A stretch of 35,892 nucleotides of DNA. Origin: Alkaliphilus sp. Its GTDB lineage: Bacteria > Bacillota > Clostridia > Peptostreptococcales > NVVX01. Position numbers and translations under genes: made by a program. The notes below the pieces were generated by a model that made no database searches, had not been told where the DNA came from, and worked only from the letters and a program-made list of their open reading frames with translations. Location of the stretch: assembly GCA_002733545.1 (NCBI GenBank), contig NVVX01000001.1, forward strand, positions 1,074 through 36,965, read 5' to 3'. How positions within the stretch are numbered: position 1 is the first letter of the stretch; each line of letters opens with the position of its first letter. This document shows positions 9,050 to 18,127 of this stretch, in pieces.

Positions 9050-10761
9050 AGGAACTAAAAATTATAGGTAAAGGGATAGTTATAAGAAAAATAAAGTTCC
9101 ACAAAGGGATTAATTTAATTGTAGATGAAACACCAACTACTGACGAAAAAAGCACAGGAAATAATGTTGGAAAAACCACAGTTTTAAAGTTGATTGATTT
9201 TTGCTTAGGAGCTAAAGCTTCAATAATCTACACAGATGAAGAAAACAAAAAAGATATTTATCTTCTTGTGAAAGAGTACTTGATTGAGCATAAAATTCTA
9301 ATTATATTAACTCTTACGGAGGATTTAGATAGTTTAGATGTAAAAGAAATCTTTATAGAAAGAAACTTTTTATTAAGAAAAGAAACGATTAGAAAAATAA
9401 ACGGTATTCAGTATAGTGAAAAAGAGTTCGAAACGGAGCTCTTAAAGTTGATAATACCAGGGCATAAATTAGAAAAACCCTCGTTGAGACAAATTATTTC
9501 ACATAACATTAGGCATAAGAACGAAACTTTAAACAACACTTTAAAAACGCTAAGCAGCTATACTACTGATGTTGAATACGAAACTCTGTATCTATTTCTT
9601 TTGGGTTGCGATTTTGATGGAGGCTCAAAAAAATATACTATTCTGGCGGAAATTAAACAAGAAATTAAGTATAAGAAGAGGCTAGAAAAAACGCAGACCA
9701 GAAATGCATATGAGATTGCACTTACAATAATTGACGATGAAATAACAGAACTCAATAAAAAGAAGTCTAACTTCAATTTGAATGAAAATTTTGAAGTTGA
9801 TTTAGACAACTTAAATAAAATAAAGTGGAGAATCAATAAAAAAAGTTCAAAGATTAGCAACTTGAAAATACGTTTAGATTTGATTAATGAAGCAAGAGAA
9901 GAAATGAGAAATAACACTTCGCAAATCGATTTGAGACAACTTAGAATGATATATGAGCAGGCAGTGCAAAATATTATGGGGATACAGAAAACTTTTGAGG
10001 ATTTAGTAGCTTATCATAATGGAATGATTTTGGAAAAAATCAAGTTTATTTCTGCCGAATTGCCATCATTAGAGAAGAATATAAAAAACGAAGACAGCGC
10101 ACTTAATAGATTACTTCAAGAGGAAAAAGAATTGATTAATAAGATATCTAAAAGTGAAACTTTTGAAGAGCTCGAGGTACTAATCATTGAGTTAAACGAA
10201 AAACATAAGTCAAAAGGAGAATATGAAGCGATTGTTGCGCAAATTGAAGAAGTAGAAAATAACATTAAGAAATATAATATTGAGTTAGAAATAATCGAAG
10301 ATGAATTGTTCACAGGAAATTTCGAGAGCAAATTGAAATCTAGACTTACAAAATTCAATAAATATTTCTCGGAAGTTTCAAATGAACTTTATGGCGAAAA
10401 ATACGCATTAAAATATGATGTCATAGTGAATAAAGAAAATAAAAAAATTTACAAGTTCAGCGCTTTTAATGCAAATTTGAGTTCTGGGAAGAAACAAGGA
10501 GAAATAGTTTGTTTTGATTTGGCTTATATTTTGTTTGCTGACAATGAAAAAATATCATGTTTACATTTCTTGCTAAACGATAAAAAAGAGCTAATGCACG
10601 GGAATCAACTAGTGAAGATATCGGAATTTATTAGAAATAAAAATATTCAATTAGTTTTCTCGATTTTAAAGGATAAATTACCGAAAGAAATAGATGTTGA
10701 AAAAAACATAATTATAAGATTATCGCAGGATAGTAAGCTGTTTAAGATCGAGTCAAATTAG
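9040..10761 (+). CDS. DUF2326-type SMC/RecN-like ABC ATPase, third component of the ABC-3C system
   Basis: Walker A GNNVGKTT in NNVGKTTVLKLIDFCLGA, long central coiled coil, signature-like LSSGKKQGEIVCFDLAYILF and downstream LHFLLND (Walker-B/D-loop area), as in DUF2326 proteins. Confidence 0.8.
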   Translation: MFIKELKIIGKGIVIRKIKFHKGINLIVDETPTTDEKSTGNNVGKTTVLKLIDFCLGAKASIIYTDEENKKDIYLLVKEYLIEHKILIILTLTEDLDSLDVKEIFIERNFLLRKETIRKINGIQYSEKEFETELLKLIIPGHKLEKPSLRQIISHNIRHKNETLNNTLKTLSSYTTDVEYETLYLFLLGCDFDGGSKKYTILAEIKQEIKYKKRLEKTQTRNAYEIALTIIDDEITELNKKKSNFNLNENFEVDLDNLNKIKWRINKKSSKISNLKIRLDLINEAREEMRNNTSQIDLRQLRMIYEQAVQNIMGIQKTFEDLVAYHNGMILEKIKFISAELPSLEKNIKNEDSALNRLLQEEKELINKISKSETFEELEVLIIELNEKHKSKGEYEAIVAQIEEVENNIKKYNIELEIIEDELFTGNFESKLKSRLTKFNKYFSEVSNELYGEKYALKYDVIVNKENKKIYKFSAFNANLSSGKKQGEIVCFDLAYILFADNEKISCLHFLLNDKKELMHGNQLVKISEFIRNKNIQLVFSILKDKLPKEIDVEKNIIIRLSQDSKLFKIESN

Positions 10762-10913
10762 CAAATCAATATTTTTATTTCGGGCGCAGAAAAGTTAGAA
10801 GTAAAAAAACATTGTACTTGCACCAATGGATATTTTGATTGACATGTTTTGTTGCGAGATATGAATTATTTTAACGCCAATAATATATTTTTGATAAATA
10901 CGGAGGTATAATT

Positions 10914-11474
10914 GTGAAAAACAGATGCGGATGGGTAGGAAAAGAGGCTATATACATTAAATACCATGATGAAGAATGGGGTGTGCCAGTTCATGATGAT
11001 AAGCAATTATTCGAAAAATTAATTTTAGATGGTGCACAGGCGGGATTAAGTTGGATTACAATACTCAAAAAACAACAAAACTACAGAGAGGCTTTCGACG
11101 GGTTCGATGCAGAAATAATTGTGAATTATAATGATGTAAAGATTGAAGAGCTAATGCAAAATAGCGGAATAGTTCGTAACAGAAGAAAAATTGAATCAGT
11201 TGTTAAAAATGCTCGTGCTTTCTTAGAAGTGCAAAAAGAATTTGGCAGTTTTGATAAATACTTGTGGCAATTTGTAAATTATAAGACTATTAAAAGCAGA
11301 TGGGAAAATATCAAAGATGTACCTTCGAAAACTAAAGAGTCAGAAAAAATGAGTAAAGATATGAAGAAGAGAGGCTTTTCTTTTGTTGGGGCAACAATAT
11401 GCTACGCTTTTATGCAGGCAATTGGTATGGTAAATGACCATGTAGTTACTTGCTTTAGACATGAAGAAGTGTAG
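10914..11474 (+). CDS. tag: DNA-3-methyladenine glycosylase I
   Basis: RCGWVGKEAIYIKYHDEEWGVPVHDDKQLFEKLILDGAQAGLSWITIL and C-terminal MKKRGFSFVGATICYAFMQAIGMVNDHVVTCFRH are characteristic. Confidence 0.93.
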   Translation: MKNRCGWVGKEAIYIKYHDEEWGVPVHDDKQLFEKLILDGAQAGLSWITILKKQQNYREAFDGFDAEIIVNYNDVKIEELMQNSGIVRNRRKIESVVKNARAFLEVQKEFGSFDKYLWQFVNYKTIKSRWENIKDVPSKTKESEKMSKDMKKRGFSFVGATICYAFMQAIGMVNDHVVTCFRHEEV

Positions 11475-11521
11475 AGAGTTTTTTGTGTTTTAAAAATTAA
11501 GAGACTAAAGAGGTGAATTTT

Positions 11522-12790
11522 ATGTTAACTAAAGCACCAAGAGGAACGAAAGATATTTTACCAAAACAAAGCTATAAATGGCATTATGTTGAGAATGCAG
11601 TAAGAGAAATTGCTGAAAGATTTGGTTACTCAGAAATAAGGACACCAATATTTGAGCATACAGAATTATTTGAGCGGAGCATTGGAGAGACAACTGATAT
11701 TGTTGGTAAAGAAATGTATACATTTGAGGATCGTGGAGAAAGAAGTATTACGCTCAAGCCTGAAGGAACAGCACCAGTTGTTCGTGCATTAATTGAAAAT
11801 AAGCTGTACGCAGATGCTCAACCAACAAAATTGTACTACATTACACCTATTTTTCGTTATGAAAGACCGGGGGCAGGAAGATATAGACAACATCATCAAT
11901 TTGGAATAGAAGTTTTCGGAGCAATAAATCCTGCAGTTGATGTAGAAGTTATGCATCTTGCAATGAGTGTATATAAGAAATTAGGACTAAAAAACCTAGA
12001 GCTTAGAATTAACAGTGTAGGCTGTCCAAAATGCAGAGTTAAATATAATGAATTACTAAAACAGTTTTTAGAACCAAAATTAGATAACTTATGTGGCACT
12101 TGTCACACGAGATACGAGAAAAATCCTATGAGAATTATAGATTGTAAAAATGATTCTTGCCAAGTGCAAGTAGAGAATGTTCCTTTAATGCTTGATAATA
12201 TTTGCGAAGAATGTAGCTCTCACTTTGAGGGAGTAAAAAAATATTTAAAAATTATTGGCATTGATTTCGTTGTTGACCCTAAAATAGTTAGAGGATTAGA
12301 CTATTACACAAAAACTGCATTTGAGATACTATCAGATGAACAAGGGAAAAAAGGAACTCTATGTGGTGGTGGAAGGTATGATGAATTAGTAAAACAATGT
12401 GGTGGGCCTAAAACGCCAGGGATTGGGTTTGGGATGGGATTAGAAAGACTAATTGCATCATTAGAAACACAAGGTATTGAAATACCTAAGCCTAAACAAC
12501 CTGATATCTTTATAGTAACAATGAGCGATGAAGCAAGAGAAAAGGGATACAAGATAATAGCAGAATTAAGAGATGAAGGTATACTATCAAGAATAGATTA
12601 TCTTGATAGAAGCGTAAAAGCCCAGTTTAAATATGCTAACAAAGTAAATGCACGCTTTAGAATTATTTTAGGAGAAGAAGAACTTAAGAATGAAACTGTA
12701 ACATTAAAAGATTCGTTAACATCGATAAATGAAGAACTAACTTTAGATGAGTTAGCTATAAAAATTAAAGAGAAATTAGGGAGGGCTTAA
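11522..12790 (+). CDS. hisS: Histidyl-tRNA synthetase
   Basis: MLTKAPRGTKDILPKQSYKWHYVE, class II motifs (TLKPEGTAPVVRA, FRYERPGAGRYRQHHQFGIE, VRGLDYYTKTAFE, GGGRYDELV). ATG 11522 with agaggtg RBS preferred over the track start at 11513. Confidence 0.95.
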   Translation: MLTKAPRGTKDILPKQSYKWHYVENAVREIAERFGYSEIRTPIFEHTELFERSIGETTDIVGKEMYTFEDRGERSITLKPEGTAPVVRALIENKLYADAQPTKLYYITPIFRYERPGAGRYRQHHQFGIEVFGAINPAVDVEVMHLAMSVYKKLGLKNLELRINSVGCPKCRVKYNELLKQFLEPKLDNLCGTCHTRYEKNPMRIIDCKNDSCQVQVENVPLMLDNICEECSSHFEGVKKYLKIIGIDFVVDPKIVRGLDYYTKTAFEILSDEQGKKGTLCGGGRYDELVKQCGGPKTPGIGFGMGLERLIASLETQGIEIPKPKQPDIFIVTMSDEAREKGYKIIAELRDEGILSRIDYLDRSVKAQFKYANKVNARFRIILGEEELKNETVTLKDSLTSINEELTLDELAIKIKEKLGRA

Positions 12791-12791
12791 A

Positions 12792-14558
12792 ATGTTAGAT
12801 ATAAAAAGAACCCATATGTGTGGCATGTTAACTAAAGAAAATATTGAAGAAACGGTTGCTTTATCTGGTTGGGTACAAAAAAGACGAAATTTAGGTGGTT
12901 TAATATTTGCAGACTTAAGAGATAGATCAGGAATAGTTCAAATTGTTTTTAATGAAGATGTTTCAAAAGAAGCATTCGAGCGAGCGGACGAATTAGGTTC
13001 AGAGTATGTAATTTCAGTAGTAGGTAAAGTATTTATAAGACAATCAATTAATAGTAAAATGCCCACGGGCGAAATAGAGGTATTTGCAGAAAAACTAGAA
13101 ATTTTGAATGAATCAGAAACACCGCCAATTTATATAAAGGATAATGATGACGTTTCAGATAATCTTAGACTAAAGTATAGATATTTAGATTTAAGAAAAC
13201 CATCAATGCAGAAAAATTTAATTACTAGACATAAAACAGCAATGATGGTAAGAGATTTTCTCAGCTCAGAAGGATTTATTGAGGTAGAAACACCTGTGCT
13301 TACCAAACCAACACCAGAAGGTGCAAGGGACTACCTAGTGCCTAGTAGAGTGAATAAAGGGAAGTTTTACGCCCTGCCTCAATCACCACAACTATTTAAA
13401 CAACTATTAATGGTCAGTGGCATGGAAAAATATTTCCAAATAGTAAAATGCTATAGAGACGAAGACTTAAGAGCAGACAGACAACCAGAGTTTACGCAAA
13501 TTGACTGTGAAATGTCTTTTGTAGACATACCAGATGTTTTAGCAATAAACGAGAGAATGATTAGCAAAATATTTAAAGAAATGATCAATGTAGAAATAGA
13601 TCTACCACTAAAGCAAATTACTTTTAAAGAGGCAATGGAGAGATATGGCTCTGACAAGCCAGATACAAGATTCGGTTTTGAACTAATTGATTTATCTGAC
13701 GTAGTTAAAGACTGCGGATTTCAAGTCTTTTCTTCATCAGTTAGTGAAGGCAATTCTGTAAGAGCAATTAATATAAAAGGCTATGCAGATAAAATTAGTA
13801 AAAAAGGTATAAAGAAATTTGAAGAACTAGTTAAAACGTATGGTGCAAAAGGTCTTGCGTGGATAAAGGTTACAGAAGAAGGAATTAGTTCACCAATAAC
13901 AAAATTCTTTACAGAAGAAGAATTGGCAAAAATATTAGAAACAACAGATGCTAAAGACAATGACATGATTTTTATTGTAGCAGATGTTAATCAAGTTGTA
14001 TTTGATGCATTAGGACATCTTAGAGTACAAGTTGCAAAAAAATTAGCGGTTATCGATAAGAGCGTATTCAATGCACTTTGGGTAACAGAATTTCCTTTGC
14101 TTGAGTATAACGAAGAAGAAGAAAGATACGTAGCGAGGCACCATCCATTTACTGCACCTATGGACGAAGATCTTCATATGTTAGAAACTGCTCCTGAAAA
14201 AGCAAGAGCAAAAGCTTATGACTTAGTTATTAATGGATATGAAATTGCAGGTGGAAGCATAAGAATTCATACTGCCGACTTACAACAGAGACTATTTAAT
14301 GCATTAGGATTTTCAAACGAAGAAGCATGGGATAAGTTTGGTTTCTTATTAAATGCATTTAAGTATGGCACGCCACCACATGGTGGAATTGCATATGGCT
14401 TTGATAGGTTAGTAATGTTACTGACAGGAGAAGAAAACATAAGACAAGTCATTGCTTTTCCAAAAAACCAAAATGCAGCATGCCCTCTAACAAATGCGCC
14501 TGCAGTTGCAGAGGAGAAACAGTTAGAAGAGCTTGGGGTTTGTTTAATTCAAAAATAG
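12792..14558 (+). CDS. aspS: Aspartyl-tRNA synthetase
   Basis: MLDIKRTHMCGMLTKENIEETVALSGWVQKRRNLGGLIFADLRDRSGIVQIV, class II motifs FTQIDCEMSF and GIAYGFDRLVMLLTG. Confidence 0.96.
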   Translation: MLDIKRTHMCGMLTKENIEETVALSGWVQKRRNLGGLIFADLRDRSGIVQIVFNEDVSKEAFERADELGSEYVISVVGKVFIRQSINSKMPTGEIEVFAEKLEILNESETPPIYIKDNDDVSDNLRLKYRYLDLRKPSMQKNLITRHKTAMMVRDFLSSEGFIEVETPVLTKPTPEGARDYLVPSRVNKGKFYALPQSPQLFKQLLMVSGMEKYFQIVKCYRDEDLRADRQPEFTQIDCEMSFVDIPDVLAINERMISKIFKEMINVEIDLPLKQITFKEAMERYGSDKPDTRFGFELIDLSDVVKDCGFQVFSSSVSEGNSVRAINIKGYADKISKKGIKKFEELVKTYGAKGLAWIKVTEEGISSPITKFFTEEELAKILETTDAKDNDMIFIVADVNQVVFDALGHLRVQVAKKLAVIDKSVFNALWVTEFPLLEYNEEEERYVARHHPFTAPMDEDLHMLETAPEKARAKAYDLVINGYEIAGGSIRIHTADLQQRLFNALGFSNEEAWDKFGFLLNAFKYGTPPHGGIAYGFDRLVMLLTGEENIRQVIAFPKNQNAACPLTNAPAVAEEKQLEELGVCLIQK

Positions 14559-14590
14559 AATGTCTGAAAAATATTATTGGAAAATATTTA

Positions 14591-14629
14591 AACTACCTTC
14601 ATATTGTGTATGTAGGTAGGTAGTTTTTT
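14591..14629 (+). terminator. Rho-independent terminator after aspS
   Basis: aactacct (14591-14598) pairs with aggtagtt (14618-14625), followed by a T run to 14629. Confidence 0.65.
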
Positions 14630-14759
14630 GAACTACTGATATTCTGTTAAATAAAATGAAAACTTTGTTTTATGCCATAAACTTACTAGTATTCTATTAG
14701 TCATAATGGGATAAATATAACTACAGAGCTCATATTAAAAAGTACAATTTCGAAATACA

Positions 14760-14805
14760 TTGACAAAGGATGAAGCAACCTATATAATATTGATAATTGT
14801 TATCG
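14760..14805 (+). promoter_or_regulatory. Consensus sigma-A promoter with overlapping Fur-box-like operator upstream of the DUF2325 gene
   Basis: TTGACA (14760-14765), 17-nt spacer, TATAAT (14783-14788), then tgataat-t-gttatcg (14791-14805), an imperfect 7-1-7 repeat. Confidence 0.65.
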
Positions 14806-14832
14806 GTAAATACATATGGGGAGGCTAGATAA

Positions 14833-15138
14833 ATGAAAGCATTATTAGTTGGAGCAGATAGGCTTGGCAACATACCTAAGACCCTGTCAAATCATGGAAT
14901 AACAGATTACGTGCATTGGACTGGCAGAAAAAAAGGCATGAGAAAAATGGAAATGCCTGAAAATATTGGCGTAGTAATTGTATTTTATGATTTTATTGAG
15001 CATAATATTACAAAGATTATAAAAACTAAAGCTAAGCAAAACAAAGTACCATGTATTTTTTCAAAAAGATCATGTACTGACTTGACAAGACGTTTAAATA
15101 ACTGTAATGAGTGTGTTTTTGCATGTTCTAATAATTAA
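14833..15138 (+). CDS. DUF2325 domain-containing small protein with Cys-rich C-terminus
   Basis: MKALLVGADRLGNIPKTLSNHGITDYVHWTGRKKG matches the DUF2325 pattern; ggggagg RBS upstream; C-terminal CX6CX9CX2CX3C. Confidence 0.75.
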   Translation: MKALLVGADRLGNIPKTLSNHGITDYVHWTGRKKGMRKMEMPENIGVVIVFYDFIEHNITKIIKTKAKQNKVPCIFSKRSCTDLTRRLNNCNECVFACSNN

Positions 15139-15140
15139 CA

Positions 15141-15169
15141 TTGCAAATTGATTTACTTTATGGTAGTAT
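15141..15169 (+). promoter_or_regulatory. Putative promoter of the 6S RNA
   Basis: TTGCAA (15141-15146), 17-nt spacer, TAGTAT (15164-15169). Confidence 0.4.
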
Positions 15170-15175
15170 TAAATA

Positions 15176-15382
15176 GAAGTAAATCCTGCTGTGTACGAAG
15201 AAACGGTTGTTTTGAGCTAACAGAATTACATTGGAAATCTAAGTTCATGTACGTAGTAAATGCCCTCTTGAGGGGACTTATGAAATATGTGACTGGGCAT
15301 CCACCTACGATAGTGGGTTTCAAAACAGCTGAATCAAACGGCATAGCGGGTAAACTTTAATCCTTATATAGGATTTTTTTTT
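15176..15382 (+). ncRNA. ssrS: Probable 6S RNA (SsrS/BsrA-like)
   Basis: About 200-nt noncoding rod-like fold in the aspS-tcdA gap. Closing stem cctgctgtgt pairs with gcatagcggg (10 bp with wobbles); apical pairings cgtag/ctacg and atgccc/gggcat; ends in the 15359-15382 terminator. Synteny matches B. subtilis bsrA between aspS and yrvM (tcdA). Confidence 0.7.
15359..15382 (+). terminator. Rho-independent terminator of the 6S RNA
   Basis: aatcct (15359-15364), loop, aggatt (15370-15375), followed by a T run. Confidence 0.7.
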
Positions 15383-15403
15383 GATTTCTAAAAAGGAGAC
15401 AAT

Positions 15404-16111
15404 ATGAAAAACAAGAGATTTTTGCGAACAGAACTACTAATAGGATCAGAAGGAATTGAAAAACTAAGGAATTCTAAAATTGCAATTTTTGGTGTTGGAG
15501 GAGTGGGTTCATACTCAGTTGAGGCACTAGCTAGGTGCGGAGTTGGCAAAATAGTACTAGTCGATTATGATAAAGTTTGCATCACAAACATAAATAGACA
15601 GATTCATGCGACTTCTACAACAATTGGAGAAATTAAAGTGAAGGCCATGAAAGATAGAATACTTGATATAAATCCAGATGCAGAAGTAGTTATTTTTAAT
15701 GAGAAATATATTAGTGAGAGTGCAAACAAATTATTAAGTGACGATTATGATTATGTAATTGACGCAATAGACATGGTGAGCTCAAAAATAGATCTAATAG
15801 TAAAATGTAAGGAAAGAGGAATAAAAATAATCAGTAGCATGGGTGCTGGTAATAAGATGGACCCTACAAAATTTGAGGTTTCAGATATCTTTAAAACTGA
15901 AATATGCCCACTTGCAAGAGTTTTGAGAAAAGAACTTAGAAAAAAAAATGTTTCAGATTTAAAAGTAGTATATTCAAAAGAGATAGTTAGTAAAACTAAA
16001 AGAAAAGATCAAAATATAGAAAAGCTTATCGGAAGCATATCATTTGTGCCATCTGTTGTAGGATTAATTTTGGCATCTGTTGTTGCAAAAGAAATAATTG
16101 AAAAAGAATAG
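15404..16111 (+). CDS. tcdA: tRNA threonylcarbamoyladenosine dehydratase (ThiF/E1-like)
   Basis: RTELLIGSEGIEKLRNSKIAIFGVGGVGSYSVEALARCGVGKIVLVDYDKVCITNINRQIHA. Confidence 0.92.
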   Translation: MKNKRFLRTELLIGSEGIEKLRNSKIAIFGVGGVGSYSVEALARCGVGKIVLVDYDKVCITNINRQIHATSTTIGEIKVKAMKDRILDINPDAEVVIFNEKYISESANKLLSDDYDYVIDAIDMVSSKIDLIVKCKERGIKIISSMGAGNKMDPTKFEVSDIFKTEICPLARVLRKELRKKNVSDLKVVYSKEIVSKTKRKDQNIEKLIGSISFVPSVVGLILASVVAKEIIEKE

Positions 16112-16121
16112 GGGTGAAACA

Positions 16122-16565
16122 GTGCAAAAAGCTGGAGTAGTAATTTCAGTAGAAAGAAACGTTGCAAAAGTAGAGATTCAAAAGCATTCAAGTTGTTCTA
16201 ATTGCAGTGCTTGTAAGTTAGGAGATGAAAATTCATCTTTAGTGGCAGAAGTATATAATCAAATCGGTGCTAAAGTAGGTCAAACAGTATACATAGATAT
16301 GGAGAGCAAACAAGTTTTATCGGCAGCGTTTATTGTGTATATAATTCCATTGTTTTCTTTGCTAGCAGGAATAATGCTAGCTAGCACAATTTTAAATACA
16401 ATAGGGATTATGAAGAATGCAGATATTTACTCAGCAATTGTAGGATTTTTTATGATGACGGCATCATTTGTTATAATTAGACTAAAAGATAAAAAATTTA
16501 AGAGTAGCGGCAAATACTTACCAATGATTACTGAAGTAGTTAATGACGGAGAAGGACCTTACTAA
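16122..16565 (+). CDS. SoxR-reducing system protein RseC family
   Basis: VQKAGVVISVERNVAKVEIQKHSSCSNCSACKLGDE (CxxCxxC) followed by two TM helices. GTG 16122 with aggggtg RBS preferred over the track start at 16098. Confidence 0.85.
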   Translation: MQKAGVVISVERNVAKVEIQKHSSCSNCSACKLGDENSSLVAEVYNQIGAKVGQTVYIDMESKQVLSAAFIVYIIPLFSLLAGIMLASTILNTIGIMKNADIYSAIVGFFMMTASFVIIRLKDKKFKSSGKYLPMITEVVNDGEGPY

Positions 16566-16636
16566 TTGTGAGGCTCTTTTTTGGTCTAATATAAGTTTAA
16601 AAGGCATAATATTTGTATATGGAGGTGTGCCTTTTA

Positions 16637-16909
16637 ATGAAAAGCTATAAAGCAAGAGAATCAATTGCAGAACTACTTGAATTCCCAAAAGATATAATGC
16701 TTGATACATCTAAAATAACTATGATAGGTAATCTACAAATTCTTGTTGAAAATCATAAAGGAATTATTGAGTATACAGATAAAAAAATGCGCATTAACAC
16801 TAGATTTGGAATGTTAGAAATAGAAGGAGAAAAGCTACATTTAAAAAGCATATCAGCAGATGAAATAACGATAAATGGCAAAATAGTTAAGTTGTTATTC
16901 TCAAGTTAG
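16637..16909 (+). CDS. yqfC: YabP/YqfC-family sporulation protein
   Basis: AELLEFPKDIMLDTSKITMIGNLQILVENHKGIIEYTDKKMRI; next to yqfD. ATG 16637 with ggaggtg RBS preferred over 16613. Confidence 0.85.
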   Translation: MKSYKARESIAELLEFPKDIMLDTSKITMIGNLQILVENHKGIIEYTDKKMRINTRFGMLEIEGEKLHLKSISADEITINGKIVKLLFSS

Positions 16910-16939
16910 TAAATAAATCCTTTTAAAGGGTGTGTTAAT

Positions 16940-18124
16940 ATGCGATTTCGAAAAAATTATAGAGGGTTTGCCACTGTTAGATTAGAAGGGTTGGGGTTAG
17001 AGAAAATTATAAACTTTTGTGTTAGTAAAAACATTGATATCTGGGATGTAGATCGCAAACAGTATACATTATTAGAATTCAAAATTAATTTGAGGGACTA
17101 CAAATTACTAAATAAATTCTCTAAGAACCATGGTTTTAGAATTTATGTTATTAAAGAAACTGGATGTGAGGTATGGACAAATAGAATTTTAAAAAGAAAA
17201 GTGCTAGCAGCAGGAGCATTTTTTTCTTTAATAATTTTATTATACTTGTCTGGTTTTGTTTTTCGGATTGATGTAGTAGGTAACGATATTATTTATGCAG
17301 ATGACATTCTTACAGAATTAGAAAATGTAGGATTTGTGATTGGTACAAGGCACCAAAGCGTCGATTTAAGAGCAATTGAAAACCATTTAATGATACATAT
17401 TTCGGAATTAGCGTGGATAGGTATTGAAATAAAAGGTGTATATGCTAAAATTAAAATAGTAGAGAAAGTTCCTTCACCTAGTAAAATAGATAAAAATGTT
17501 CCAGTTAATGTAGTAGCTTTAAAGAATGGTGTAATTGAGAGTGTAATTGCACGAAGTGGAGACGCGGTAGTCAAAAAAGGTGACATTGTTGCAGCTGGAG
17601 ACTTGTTGATATCTGGTGTTTTAATTAGAGAAAACATGGAGCATCCAATGTTTACGCATGCATTTGGTGAGGTATATGCTAGAACATATTATGAGTTAGT
17701 AGAAATTCACCCATTATATGAAATTGTACAGAAGAAAACTGGTAGTAAGCAAAGAGAAACTGTTATTATTATAGGAACGAAAGAATATAAAATTGGAGAA
17801 GAAGTTAAATTTAATAAATATAATGCAGAAAAGAACAGCTACGAAATCATTAACTGGAGGAATAGAGAGATTTTTGTCGAAGTAATACACATAGAATACT
17901 ATGAAGTAATTGAAGTATCAAGGAGGGTAGAGTTAAGAGATATTGAAGAAACACTGAGTAAAGTTCTTTTAGAAGTATTGCAAGGCAGTGTTTTAAACTA
18001 CAGCGAAATATTAGATACAAAAATAGAATTTGAACTCATTGAAAATTATATGAAAGCAGAATTATGGGCCGAGGTCATTGAAAATATAGGGACTAAGAAA
18101 CGAATAGAGTTAGAGGAGGAATAG
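16940..18124 (+). CDS. yqfD: Sporulation protein YqfD
   Basis: 394-aa membrane protein between yqfC and phoH homologues; conserved FRIDVVGND region. Confidence 0.88.
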   Translation: MRFRKNYRGFATVRLEGLGLEKIINFCVSKNIDIWDVDRKQYTLLEFKINLRDYKLLNKFSKNHGFRIYVIKETGCEVWTNRILKRKVLAAGAFFSLIILLYLSGFVFRIDVVGNDIIYADDILTELENVGFVIGTRHQSVDLRAIENHLMIHISELAWIGIEIKGVYAKIKIVEKVPSPSKIDKNVPVNVVALKNGVIESVIARSGDAVVKKGDIVAAGDLLISGVLIRENMEHPMFTHAFGEVYARTYYELVEIHPLYEIVQKKTGSKQRETVIIIGTKEYKIGEEVKFNKYNAEKNSYEIINWRNREIFVEVIHIEYYEVIEVSRRVELRDIEETLSKVLLEVLQGSVLNYSEILDTKIEFELIENYMKAELWAEVIENIGTKKRIELEEE

Positions 18125-18127
18125 TTC

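Noticed and set aside
15148-15360. 70-aa + ORF and overlapping 63-aa - ORF between DUF2325 and tcdA
   Set aside because: No RBS, no recognisable domain, and the region folds as a 6S-like RNA with its own promoter and terminator.
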